8,163 nt of DNA from CAYMDD01 sp964409675. Lineage in GTDB: Bacteria > Pseudomonadota > Alphaproteobacteria > Rickettsiales > SXRF01. Below, one piece after another: positions 1 through 6,210 of this stretch. The stretch lies in the NCBI GenBank assembly GCA_964409675.1, contig CAYPEF010000102.1, forward strand, positions 1-8,163, read 5' to 3'. Position numbers and translations under genes: made by a program. The notes under the pieces were generated by a model. It was not told the DNA's origin, searched no databases, and saw nothing but the letters and a program-made list of their open reading frames with translations. Each line of letters starts with the position of its first letter. Position 1 is the stretch's first letter.

Positions 1-307
1 GAATAATGCTATGATTGTGCAATTCTTCCACCCGGTCACAATCGCCGCAGATGGGCAGCACTGAGAGTGCGTGATGATGATCTTTTGTGCAATCACACGC
101 CACAAATGCGCCCAACTCCTTGATTTTATGCACTGCGCCTTCCTTGATGAGTACATCGAGCGCGCGGTAGATAATCGGCGCACTTTTAATGCCGCTTTTC
201 TTGAGCTTCTCTAGCAGCGTGTAGGCTGTCATCGGCTCTTTAGCTTTACGCAGTACTTTCAAAACCAATTCACCAGCCGGTGCGGATAGCGATGATGGGC
301 GCGCCAT
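1..307 (-). CDS. zur: Fur-superfamily zinc uptake regulator, Zur-like (partial, C-terminus off the left edge)
   Basis: This is a dimeric metal-sensing repressor of the Fur superfamily. The first 102 residues are present, where full-length family members usually have about 140-170. Residues 12-60 form the winged-helix DNA-binding part. It contains AYTLLEKLKKSGIKSAP followed by IIYRALDVL, which corresponds to the recognition helix. Next come KIKELGAFVAC (residues 61-71), C73, a histidine cluster at 77-79 and a CxxC pair at C87/C90, followed by DRVEEL. The 'YRALDxL ... AFVAC ... HH ... CxxC ... V.EL' order is typical of Zur rather than ferric Fur (family knowledge). The start is well supported: a GGAGGA ribosome site (complement of 311-316) lies just upstream. 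It is divergent from the 398-823 gene, and the gap holds two palindromes fitting a Zur operator, suggesting autoregulation. A manganese- or iron-sensing paralogue is the main alternative. Confidence 0.9.
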   Translation of the reverse strand, partial: MARPSSLSAPAGELVLKVLRKAKEPMTAYTLLEKLKKSGIKSAPIIYRALDVLIKEGAVHKIKELGAFVACDCTKDHHHALSVLPICGDCDRVEELHNHSII

Positions 308-318
308 AATTCCTCCTT

Positions 319-339
319 ATTTGTTACATAATAACAAAT
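319..339. promoter_or_regulatory. Putative Zur operator 1 (zur-proximal palindrome)
   Basis: A perfect inverted repeat with 8-bp arms, ATTTGTTA-CATAA-TAACAAAT. It lies directly before the zur ribosome site and would cover the -10 region of a leftward promoter (TATTAT-like on the minus strand). It shares the pattern ATTTGTT-N7-AACAAAT with the second palindrome centred 57 bp away. AT-rich TGTTA/TAACA dyads are typical of proteobacterial Zur boxes (family knowledge). Assigning Zur as the ligand is inference from position. Confidence 0.75.
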
Positions 340-342
340 CTC

Positions 343-371
343 TTTACGCCAACCATTCCACTGTGTAAAGA
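343..371 (+). promoter_or_regulatory. Possible sigma-70-like promoter for the rightward Zur-associated genes
   Basis: TTTACG at 343-348 could be a -35 element, with TAAAGA at 366-371 as a poor -10 after a 17-base spacer. This would place the start of transcription near 378, inside operator 2, giving a leader of about 20 bases. Both hexamers are imperfect, so this is only the best candidate between the two operators. Confidence 0.3.
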
Positions 372-373
372 GG

Positions 374-398
374 TAATTTGTTTCAATGTAACAAATTA
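374..398. promoter_or_regulatory. Putative Zur operator 2, running into the start codon of the membrane-protein gene
   Basis: A perfect 9-bp-arm inverted repeat, TAATTTGTT-N7-AACAAATTA. Its core (376-396) matches operator 1 in all 14 arm positions, while the 7-base spacers differ. The last base is the A of the ATG at 398. A bound repressor would therefore sit over the transcription start and translation initiation region of the rightward genes. The strict conservation of arms between two sites with different spacers is good evidence for a protein binding site. Confidence 0.78.
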
Positions 399-823
399 TG
401 AATATGGCACATCGCGGGTATAAATATGCGTTGGCGGCGATTGCATTGCTCGTTGCAGCATTGCTATGGTGGGGAATTGTTTGGCTGGATATTCCGCCAG
501 TGTACCGGCTTGCGCGAACGCATAACCCTTTCCTGTTCTATCAAGGGTATGTGCTGATTGCGCTGGCTGTACTGCTTGCGTGGTTTCATCGCTGGGCAGC
601 CCATACATTACTATGGCTCTGCGAGGAAATCCGGCGTTGGGCGTCGGCGTTAATGGTAATGGGTGTAGTTATCGTTGATGCAAGTATGCACCTTCTCAGC
701 ATTCCACACATTGAAGGCTGGTGGCTGCCGATATTTGGCGGCAGCGCGTTTATCACCGGTATGAGCGCATGGCTTCATCAATGGCGCAAAAAGCCGCAAG
801 ACTTAAAGGCGGATGAGGTATAA
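398..823 (+). CDS. Unrecognised four-helix integral membrane protein under a putative Zur operator
   Basis: I do not recognise the family of this 141-residue protein. Four hydrophobic stretches look like transmembrane helices: about residues 11-30, 46-64, 82-100 and 107-126. The arginine-rich stretch RHINGE-like segment around 76-81 (EEIRRW) lies between helices 2 and 3, and the tail is charged (RKKPQDLKADE). Histidines occur at 5, 42, 64, 69, 98, 104 and 127; those at 98 and 104 flank the loop before helix 4 and could touch metal, but no named motif is visible. There is no Shine-Dalgarno sequence at a normal distance: AGAGG at about 369-373 is some 25 bases upstream and the space is filled by the palindrome. 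The mRNA may be leaderless, or the ATG at 404 may be used. It probably shares a transcript with the DUF3299-like gene, and its position suggests a role in the zinc-starvation response (inference). Confidence 0.7.
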   Translation: MNMAHRGYKYALAAIALLVAALLWWGIVWLDIPPVYRLARTHNPFLFYQGYVLIALAVLLAWFHRWAAHTLLWLCEEIRRWASALMVMGVVIVDASMHLLSIPHIEGWWLPIFGGSAFITGMSAWLHQWRKKPQDLKADEV

Positions 824-851
824 ATTATGCCTACCATCCTTGGACAAGCTG

Positions 852-1454
852 ATGACTCAAAAGAAAAAAGACGCGCTGATATTTTCTGGTTTGTTGCTGG
901 CATTCGCCACAACAATGTCGTGGGGCTATGCCAGCGGCGATTTTCAAAAACTTTTCCGGCCCCATACGCCGGAAGAAAAGGTCGCCGCCGAGCAACGCGC
1001 GCTCGATCATATATTTGGCAGCGACCAGGCGTTCGACCCAGCGGCTGACAATGTAACCAAGGAAGCGGAAAACAAACGCGATACGGTGTCATGGAAAACG
1101 CTGGCACATGCCAAGTTCCATATGGGGAAAACCAGTGATACATCGCCTGCGGGTGTGGACTTCGCCGATGATGTACAGGAACTGGATGGTAATGGCGTTA
1201 CTATTACGGGCTATATGTTCCCGCTACAGGCTTCCGGCGATCAAGGGCATTTTTTGCTCAGCGCCTATCCGCCCAGCTGCCCTTATTGCCTGCCGGGTGG
1301 GCCGACCGAGCTGATCGAAGTCACAGATTCCAAACCGCTACGCTTTACCTATGAGCCGATTACCATCCACGGCGTTTTTCAGCTTCTGCGCGGTGATGCA
1401 CTCAAAGAAGGTATGTTTTACCGCATGACGCATGTTCAATTGCAAAAGTCATAG
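852..1454 (+). CDS. DUF3299-like exported or membrane-anchored protein, putative zinc regulon member
   Basis: This 200-residue protein starts MTQKKK followed by a hydrophobic segment (residues 8-25) and GYA-SG at about 25-29, which fits a signal peptide or an N-terminal anchor. A charged, possibly helical linker follows (38-75). The C-terminal domain has W81, then LDGNGVTITGYMFPLQ (111-126), HFLLSAYPPSCPYCLPGGP (133-151) with C143/C146, and ITIHGVFQLL...MFYRMTHVQL (170-197). This order, a 'V.I.GYM.PL' strand, a Cys-bearing loop and a final beta strand, resembles the DUF3299/COG3495 family, whose molecular function is not established. From memory, members have been found in Zur regulons near MacB/FtsX-like transporters. 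The paired cysteines could bind metal or be redox active. I prefer the ATG at 852 because it gives a classical K-rich signal start. An in-frame ATG at 813 would add 13 residues and overlap the upstream gene by 11 bases. Neither start has a strong ribosome site. Confidence 0.72.
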   Translation: MTQKKKDALIFSGLLLAFATTMSWGYASGDFQKLFRPHTPEEKVAAEQRALDHIFGSDQAFDPAADNVTKEAENKRDTVSWKTLAHAKFHMGKTSDTSPAGVDFADDVQELDGNGVTITGYMFPLQASGDQGHFLLSAYPPSCPYCLPGGPTELIEVTDSKPLRFTYEPITIHGVFQLLRGDALKEGMFYRMTHVQLQKS

Positions 1455-1465
1455 CCCTGCCAATA

Positions 1466-1504
1466 TTTACATCTTTTTTACACCCCATCCCCTGACTTTT
1501 ACAC
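1466..1504 (+). promoter_or_regulatory. Putative KdpE operator with three TTTACAY half-sites
   Basis: TTTACAT at 1466-1472, TTTACAC at 1477-1483 (inside the run T6-ACACCCC, 1474-1486) and TTTACAC at 1498-1504. The first two are 11 bp apart and the third is a further 21 bp on, so all lie on one face of the helix. The E. coli kdpFABC operator, as I recall it, has TTTATAC and TTTACAC half-sites 11 bp apart followed by ACCCCGCCCG. The window has ACCCCATCCCC in the same place. This is the expected binding site for the KdpE encoded at the end of the operon. Confidence 0.78.
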
Positions 1505-1524
1505 CTCCGCTACAGCAATCGTCC

Positions 1525-1530
1525 TAGCCT
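1525..1530 (+). promoter_or_regulatory. Possible -10 element of the kdp promoter
   Basis: TAGCCT is a weak -10 candidate with no recognisable -35 at the correct distance, as expected for an activator-dependent promoter. Starting transcription near 1537 would put the T6-ACACCCC element at roughly -63 to -51, close to where KdpE binds in E. coli (from memory). TCCTAG at 1522-1527 is an alternative. Confidence 0.3.
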
Positions 1531-1557
1531 GAAATCAAACCCATGAAAGGTTTGGTT

Positions 1558-1647
1558 ATGGACATTTTTTATCTGTTATTGGGCGCAGGCTTCTTCCTGC
1601 TTTGTTGGATGCTCGCTGCGTATAGCAGCAAGCTGATGGAGCAGTAA
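1558..1647 (+). CDS. 29-residue single-helix membrane peptide leading the kdp operon
   Basis: The predicted peptide begins MDIFYLLLGAGFFLLCWMLA and ends AYSSKLMEQ: one transmembrane helix (about residues 3-22) and a short polar tail. The start at 1558 has a good ribosome site, AAAGG at 1546-1550 with a 7-base spacer. The in-frame ATG at 1543 would add five residues but lacks a comparable site. It ends one base before the kdpF start, so it is the first gene of the operon. The pattern 'MD..YL.LG.GFF.L' followed by a polar KL end resembles short ORFs I remember just upstream of kdpF in other proteobacteria, often left unannotated. It is distinct from KdpF, which follows. A role as an extra small subunit or regulator of the Kdp pump is inference. 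Confidence 0.68.
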   Translation: MDIFYLLLGAGFFLLCWMLAAYSSKLMEQ

Positions 1648-1648
1648 T

Positions 1649-1741
1649 ATGGACCCGCTCATCATTCTTTCCGGCATCGCCGCTGTTGGCCTGCTTATCT
1701 ATCTCATCATCGCGCTAATCAAACCGGAGGTATTCCTATGA
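1649..1741 (+). CDS. kdpF: KdpF, small membrane subunit of the potassium-transporting ATPase
   Basis: A 30-residue peptide, MDPLIILSGIAAVGLLIYLI then IALIKPEVFL. It has one transmembrane helix followed by the 'LIYLIIALIKPEVF' ending that closely parallels E. coli KdpF (LLGYLVYALINAEAF, 29 residues). KdpF stabilises the KdpABC complex in the inner membrane. The ribosome site GGAG (1638-1641) sits 7 bases before the ATG. Its TGA overlaps the kdpA ATG (ATGA, 1738-1741), indicating translational coupling. It is too short for many gene callers. Confidence 0.93.
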   Translation: MDPLIILSGIAAVGLLIYLIIALIKPEVFL

Positions 1742-3525
1742 GCGGTTCATTTTTAACCGGCAATGGGCTGCTCCAGATCGCTCTTTATTTCGCCGTGCTG
1801 TTCGCGCTGGTGAAGCCGCTGGGCGGCTATATGGCGCGCGTATATGAAGGCCAGGTGTGGCTGGAAAAGCCGCTGGGCTGGCTGGAGAGGGTTTTCTATA
1901 AATCCTGCGGCGTTGATAAAACGCGCGAGATGAACTGGAAGCAATATACCGCCGCTGCACTGATGTTCAGCTTGGGCGGGTTCGTATTGCTCTATTGTAT
2001 TTTACGCTGGCAATCGCTTTTCGGCCTGAATCCTGCGGGCATGGCAGACCTTACGCCTGATCTGGCCTTTAACACGGCGGCAAGTTTCATCACCAATACC
2101 AACTGGCAGTCGTATGGCGGCGAATCGACGCTATCGTATTTCAGCCAAATGATTGGCCTGACGGTGCAAAATTTCGTATCCGCCGCACTCGGTATGGCGG
2201 TGATGGTTGCGCTCATTCGCGGTATTGCGCGCAAAAATACCGATAAGATCGGCAATTTCTGGATCGATATAGTGCGCGGGACGCTTTATATACTGCTGCC
2301 GCTGGCGCTCATATGGACGCTGCTGCTAGGCGCGCAAGGTATTCCACAGACGTTTGGCGATTATGTCAAAGCGCCGATGATCGAAGCGCAGCACGTCGAT
2401 GAGAAAAAAGACGATCAAGGCAATGTAACGCAGAAAGCCGATACTATCACCGAGCAGACAATCGCGGTGGGGCCGGTGGCATCGCAGATTGCTATTAAGC
2501 AACTCGGCACCAATGGCGGCGGCTTCTTTAACGTCAATTCGGCACATCCTTACGAAAACCCGACGCCATTTTCCAATTTCCTGGAAATGCTGGCCATACT
2601 GCTGATACCGGCGGCGCTTTGTTACACGTTCGGCACGATGGTGGGTGATCGCCGCCAGGGTTGGGCATTACTTGCCGCAATGACGGTGATTTTCGTGCCG
2701 TTGATGTTTTATTGTGTGGCGGCGGAGCAATCCGGCAATCCCCATTTTTCTGCATTTCATATTGACCAGAAGGCAAGCGATTTGCAGCCGGGAGGCAATA
2801 TGGAAGGCAAGGAAACACGGCTGGGCATCGTCAATTCGGCGCTGTGGGCATCAGCGACCACCGCTGCTTCCAACGGCTCGGTGAATAGCATGCATGACTC
2901 CTTCACGCCCGCCGGTGGCTTCGTGCCGCTGCTCCTGATCCAATTCGGCGAAGTAATTTATGGCGGCGTCGGCTCCGGCCTATACGGCATGTTGATGTAT
3001 GTCATCGTCGCCGTTTTCATCGCTGGGCTGATGGTTGGACGCACGCCGGAATATATGGGCAAGAAAATCCAGTCATTTGAAATAAAAATGGCATCCATCG
3101 CCATCCTCGTTACGCCTCTCCTTGTATTATTTGGCACGACATTTGGCGTCATGACCGACATGGGTAAGGCGGGCATCTTAAATCCCGGCGCGCAAGGTTT
3201 CTCAGAAATCCTCTATGCGTTCTCATCAGCTGCCAACAATAATGGCAGCGCCTTTGCCGGACTAACTGCCAACACGCCATTTTACAATACGGCGCTTGGC
3301 ATCTGCATGTTGTTTGGCCGCTACTTTATCATCGTCCCGGTGCTGGCTATCGCCGGGTCGCTGGTGGTGAAAAATACCGTGCCGCGCTCGGCTGGAACGC
3401 TATCCACCCACAAGCCATTATTCATTGTTTTTCTAGTGGGAACGGTGGTGCTGGTCGGCGCGCTGACATTCGTACCTGCACTCGCCCTTGGGCCAGCAGT
3501 TGAACATCTTAACCTGATTAAATGA
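1738..3525 (+). CDS. kdpA: Potassium-transporting ATPase subunit A, potassium-binding channel subunit
   Basis: KdpA selects potassium on the periplasmic side and passes it to KdpB through an intersubunit tunnel. It is built from four pore-loop repeats like a potassium channel. The four filter regions can be placed: TNTNWQSYGG (residues 119-128), LGTNGGGFFN (256-265), TTAASNGSVN (374-383) before MHDSFTPAGG, and AANNNGSAFAGL (498-509). About ten hydrophobic helices cover the rest. At 595 residues it is longer than E. coli KdpA (557). Part of the excess is a charged, probably extracytoplasmic stretch at about 216-241 (EAQHVDEKKDD...ADTITEQT) just before filter 2. The ribosome site CCGGAGG (1724-1730) is 7 bases from the ATG and supports the start. 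It overlaps kdpF by 4 bases and precedes kdpB by 7. Confidence 0.98.
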   Translation: MSGSFLTGNGLLQIALYFAVLFALVKPLGGYMARVYEGQVWLEKPLGWLERVFYKSCGVDKTREMNWKQYTAAALMFSLGGFVLLYCILRWQSLFGLNPAGMADLTPDLAFNTAASFITNTNWQSYGGESTLSYFSQMIGLTVQNFVSAALGMAVMVALIRGIARKNTDKIGNFWIDIVRGTLYILLPLALIWTLLLGAQGIPQTFGDYVKAPMIEAQHVDEKKDDQGNVTQKADTITEQTIAVGPVASQIAIKQLGTNGGGFFNVNSAHPYENPTPFSNFLEMLAILLIPAALCYTFGTMVGDRRQGWALLAAMTVIFVPLMFYCVAAEQSGNPHFSAFHIDQKASDLQPGGNMEGKETRLGIVNSALWASATTAASNGSVNSMHDSFTPAGGFVPLLLIQFGEVIYGGVGSGLYGMLMYVIVAVFIAGLMVGRTPEYMGKKIQSFEIKMASIAILVTPLLVLFGTTFGVMTDMGKAGILNPGAQGFSEILYAFSSAANNNGSAFAGLTANTPFYNTALGICMLFGRYFIIVPVLAIAGSLVVKNTVPRSAGTLSTHKPLFIVFLVGTVVLVGALTFVPALALGPAVEHLNLIK

Positions 3526-3532
3526 GAATCTT

Positions 3533-5611
3533 ATGAACGCTCAACCTGCTATTTCATATCATGCAAGCGACCCGGCCAACTTATGGCGGGCAACAGTATC
3601 GGCTTTTAGTAAGCTGACACCGCGCTACCAGCTCAAAAACCCGGTGATGTTCTGCGTCTATATCGGCAGCATACTCACCACACTGATTTATGTGCAGCAG
3701 CTGGTAGCGCCGACTAGCCAGGAAGCGCCGTGGTTTATTATTACCACCAGCGTGTGGCTATGGTTCACTGTAATATTCGCCAATTTCGCGGAAAGTATTG
3801 CTGAAGGACGCGGTAAAGCGCAGGCCGACAGCCTGAAAGCCGCGCGCCGCGAAACAAGTGCGAAAAAGTTAGCTTCGGCAAATGACCGCACGCGTTTTAA
3901 GGAAATTCCCTCCGCCGATCTGCGCATGGGCGATCTTGTGCTGGTACAAGCGGGCGATTTCGTACCCGGCGATGGACAAATCCTTCAGGGCGTGGCCTCG
4001 GTCGATGAAAGCGCCATCACTGGCGAATCCGCGCCCGTAATCCGTGAATCAGGTGGTGATCATGATTCCGTCACTGGCGGTACGCGGTTAGTGTCCGATT
4101 GGCTGGTTATTCGCATTACCGCCAATCCCGGCGAAATGTTTATCGATAAGATGATTGCACTAGTAGAAGGCGCAACGCGCCAGCGCACGCCGAATGAAAT
4201 TGCACTCGGCATATTACTAGCCGCCATGACCATTATTTTCCTGATCGTGACGATGACCTTATGGCCATTCTCTGCCTTCGGCGTAGAAAAGTCAGGCCAG
4301 GGTATTGTTGTAAGCATTACGGTGCTGGTTTCGCTGCTGGTGTGCCTGGCTCCCACCACCATCGGCGGGCTGATTTCCGCCATCGGCATTGCGGGCATGA
4401 GCCGCCTGATGAAAGCTAATGTGATTGCCATGTCTGGGCGTGCGGTTGAGGCAGCTGGGGACGTGAATGTTTTGTTGCTCGATAAAACCGGCACGATTAC
4501 CTATGGCAATAGGCAGGCAGTTGTATTTATTCCAGCTGAAGGAATTAATGTTACTGACCTTGCCAAAGCCGCCGAGCTTTCTTCTCTAGCGGATGAAACT
4601 CCAGAAGGTAAAAGCATCGTGGCGCTGGCACATGGAAAATATGAAATCAAACCCGTTGATTCCAGCACATTAAATGCTGAGTTTATCCCGTTTTCCGCTG
4701 AAACGCGCATGAGCGGCGTCAAAATCGGTAATCGCCTTGTAATGAAGGGCGCGGGAGATGCTATTGAGCAACATGTAAAAAGCTTGGGTGGGATTATGCC
4801 GTCTTCGCTGAAAACCTCGGTAGAGCAAATCGCGCGTAGCGGCGGCACGCCATTATTGGTAGCTGATGGTCATACCGTCCTTGGCGTCGTGCATCTCAAA
4901 GACGTAGTGAAAAGCGGCATTAAAGAACGGCTCGAAGCGTTGCGCCGCATGGGCATCAAAAGCATCATGATCACCGGCGATAATCCATTGACGGCCGCCG
5001 CTATCGCCAGCGAAGCAGGCGTCGATGATTTCCTCGCCGAAGCTAAACCGCAAGACAAGCTGGCACTAATCCGCGAAAAGCAAAAAGGCGGCGAAATGGT
5101 GGCAATGGTGGGCGACGGCACCAATGACGCTCCAGCGCTTGCTCAATCTGACGTAGCGGTGTGCATGAATTCTGGCACGCAGGCAGCTAAGGAAGCCGCC
5201 AACATGATTGACCTCGATTCCGACCCGACTAAACTGATCGAGATTGTCGAAATCGGTAAACAGCTGCTGATGACGCGCGGCGCACTTACCACGTTTTCTA
5301 TCGCTAATGACATTGCCAAATATTTCGCCATCATTCCGGCAGCATTCGCCAGCACCTATCCCATGCTGATGGTGTTCAACATCATGCATTTGACTTCACC
5401 TATGAGCGCTATCCTGTCGGCGGTAATCTTCAACGCGCTGATCATCGTGTTTCTAATTCCGCTTAGCTTGCGCGGCGTGGAATACCGCCCGGATAACGCT
5501 GACAAGCTGCTGGCGCGCCATTCGCTGATCTATGGCCTGGGCGGCATCGTCGTACCATTTATTGGCATCAAAGCCATCGACTGGCTCCTAACCATTGCGG
5601 GGATTGTATGA
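3533..5611 (+). CDS. kdpB: Potassium-transporting ATPase subunit B, P-type ATPase catalytic subunit
   Basis: KdpB hydrolyses ATP to drive potassium through KdpA. In its 692 residues (E. coli 682) all P-type ATPase signatures are intact: the TGES actuator loop at 163-166, the phosphorylated aspartate D317 in DKTGTIT, KGAGD (405-409) in the nucleotide domain, TGDN (481-484), and GDGTNDAPAL (527-536). CLAPTTIGGL (271-280) is the KdpB-type unwound membrane helix. D593 and K596 in SIANDIAKYFAI match the pair in transmembrane helix 5 that is needed for coupling in E. coli (D583/K586, from memory). S166 of TGES matches the serine reported to be phosphorylated for inhibition in E. coli KdpB (S162), so that control could exist here. 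About seven membrane helices are visible. The ribosome site is weak (GAGAA just after the kdpA stop), so coupling to kdpA is likely. The stop overlaps kdpC. Confidence 0.99.
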   Translation: MNAQPAISYHASDPANLWRATVSAFSKLTPRYQLKNPVMFCVYIGSILTTLIYVQQLVAPTSQEAPWFIITTSVWLWFTVIFANFAESIAEGRGKAQADSLKAARRETSAKKLASANDRTRFKEIPSADLRMGDLVLVQAGDFVPGDGQILQGVASVDESAITGESAPVIRESGGDHDSVTGGTRLVSDWLVIRITANPGEMFIDKMIALVEGATRQRTPNEIALGILLAAMTIIFLIVTMTLWPFSAFGVEKSGQGIVVSITVLVSLLVCLAPTTIGGLISAIGIAGMSRLMKANVIAMSGRAVEAAGDVNVLLLDKTGTITYGNRQAVVFIPAEGINVTDLAKAAELSSLADETPEGKSIVALAHGKYEIKPVDSSTLNAEFIPFSAETRMSGVKIGNRLVMKGAGDAIEQHVKSLGGIMPSSLKTSVEQIARSGGTPLLVADGHTVLGVVHLKDVVKSGIKERLEALRRMGIKSIMITGDNPLTAAAIASEAGVDDFLAEAKPQDKLALIREKQKGGEMVAMVGDGTNDAPALAQSDVAVCMNSGTQAAKEAANMIDLDSDPTKLIEIVEIGKQLLMTRGALTTFSIANDIAKYFAIIPAAFASTYPMLMVFNIMHLTSPMSAILSAVIFNALIIVFLIPLSLRGVEYRPDNADKLLARHSLIYGLGGIVVPFIGIKAIDWLLTIAGIV

Positions 5612-6192
5612 AAACCATGATTGAAAAATTGCGTCCTACCGTTGCTTCGCTGGCATTGTTTACACTGCTATGCGGCGTTGCATACCCAGTCTTTTCCACC
5701 GCCATGCTGCAATCGCTCTTTGCAACACAAGCACAGGGCAGCCTGATTACGGGCAAAGATGGCAAGTTGCTTGGCTCAGAATTAATCGGGCAGAATTTCA
5801 GCGATCCTAAATATTTCTGGGGAAGGCTGTCGGCAACTGGCCCTTATGCCTATAACGCAAGCGCCTCCAGCGGTTCCAATTTAGGTAGCAACAACCCGGC
5901 ACTCGTGGATGCTGTTAAAGGCCGCATCGAAGCGCTCAAAGCCGCTGATCCCAGTAACACGAAGCCTATCCCTGTCGATCTAGCCACCGCCTCCGGCAGC
6001 GGCGTTGATCCGCATATCAGCCCAGCGGCGGCACAGTACCAGATGGCACGCGTAGCTAAAGCGCGTGGAATCAGCGAAAACGCTGTGCGCCAGCTGGTGG
6101 AAAAATACATTGATAACCGCCAGTTGGGCATGCTGGGGGAACCCACCGTCAATGTGCTAAAACTGAACCTTGCGCTGGACGGTAAGCTGTAA
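5608..6192 (+). CDS. kdpC: Potassium-transporting ATPase subunit C
   Basis: KdpC is the accessory subunit with one N-terminal helix (about residues 14-34, here SLALFTLLCGVAYPVFSTAML) and a soluble periplasmic domain that supports high-affinity transport. The family motifs are all present: GQNFSDPKYFWGRLSAT (61-77), ASSGSNLGSNNPAL (85-98), ASGSGVDPHISPAAAQYQMARVAKARG (127-153) and LGMLGEPTVNVLKLNLALD (173-191). The length of 194 matches E. coli (190). It starts inside the kdpB stop (ATGA), preceded by the GGGGA ribosome site at about 5599-5603. A second in-frame ATG at 5617 is possible but less likely. Confidence 0.97.
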   Translation: MKTMIEKLRPTVASLALFTLLCGVAYPVFSTAMLQSLFATQAQGSLITGKDGKLLGSELIGQNFSDPKYFWGRLSATGPYAYNASASSGSNLGSNNPALVDAVKGRIEALKAADPSNTKPIPVDLATASGSGVDPHISPAAAQYQMARVAKARGISENAVRQLVEKYIDNRQLGMLGEPTVNVLKLNLALDGKL

Positions 6193-6210
6193 GGCTTCTA
6201 TCCTACTGGA

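Noticed and set aside
827..1048. A plus-strand ORF starting at the ATG just after the membrane-protein stop.
   Set aside because: It overlaps the DUF3299-like gene in another frame. The latter has a signal-like start and conserved domain, while this one is basic and featureless.
778..1143. A 121-codon minus-strand open frame across the membrane-protein/DUF3299 junction.
   Set aside because: It is antisense to two better-supported genes, has an irregular composition rich in Arg, Pro and Cys, and has no recognisable domain.
1455..1557. A rho-independent terminator between the DUF3299-like gene and the kdp operon.
   Set aside because: The T-run at 1474-1479 is not preceded by a GC-rich hairpin and is better explained as part of the KdpE operator. 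Readthrough from the upstream genes cannot be excluded.
4060..4494. A 144-codon open frame on the minus strand inside kdpB.
   Set aside because: It lies wholly opposite a strongly supported P-type ATPase gene, its translation shows no domain, and long antisense frames are common opposite such codon use.
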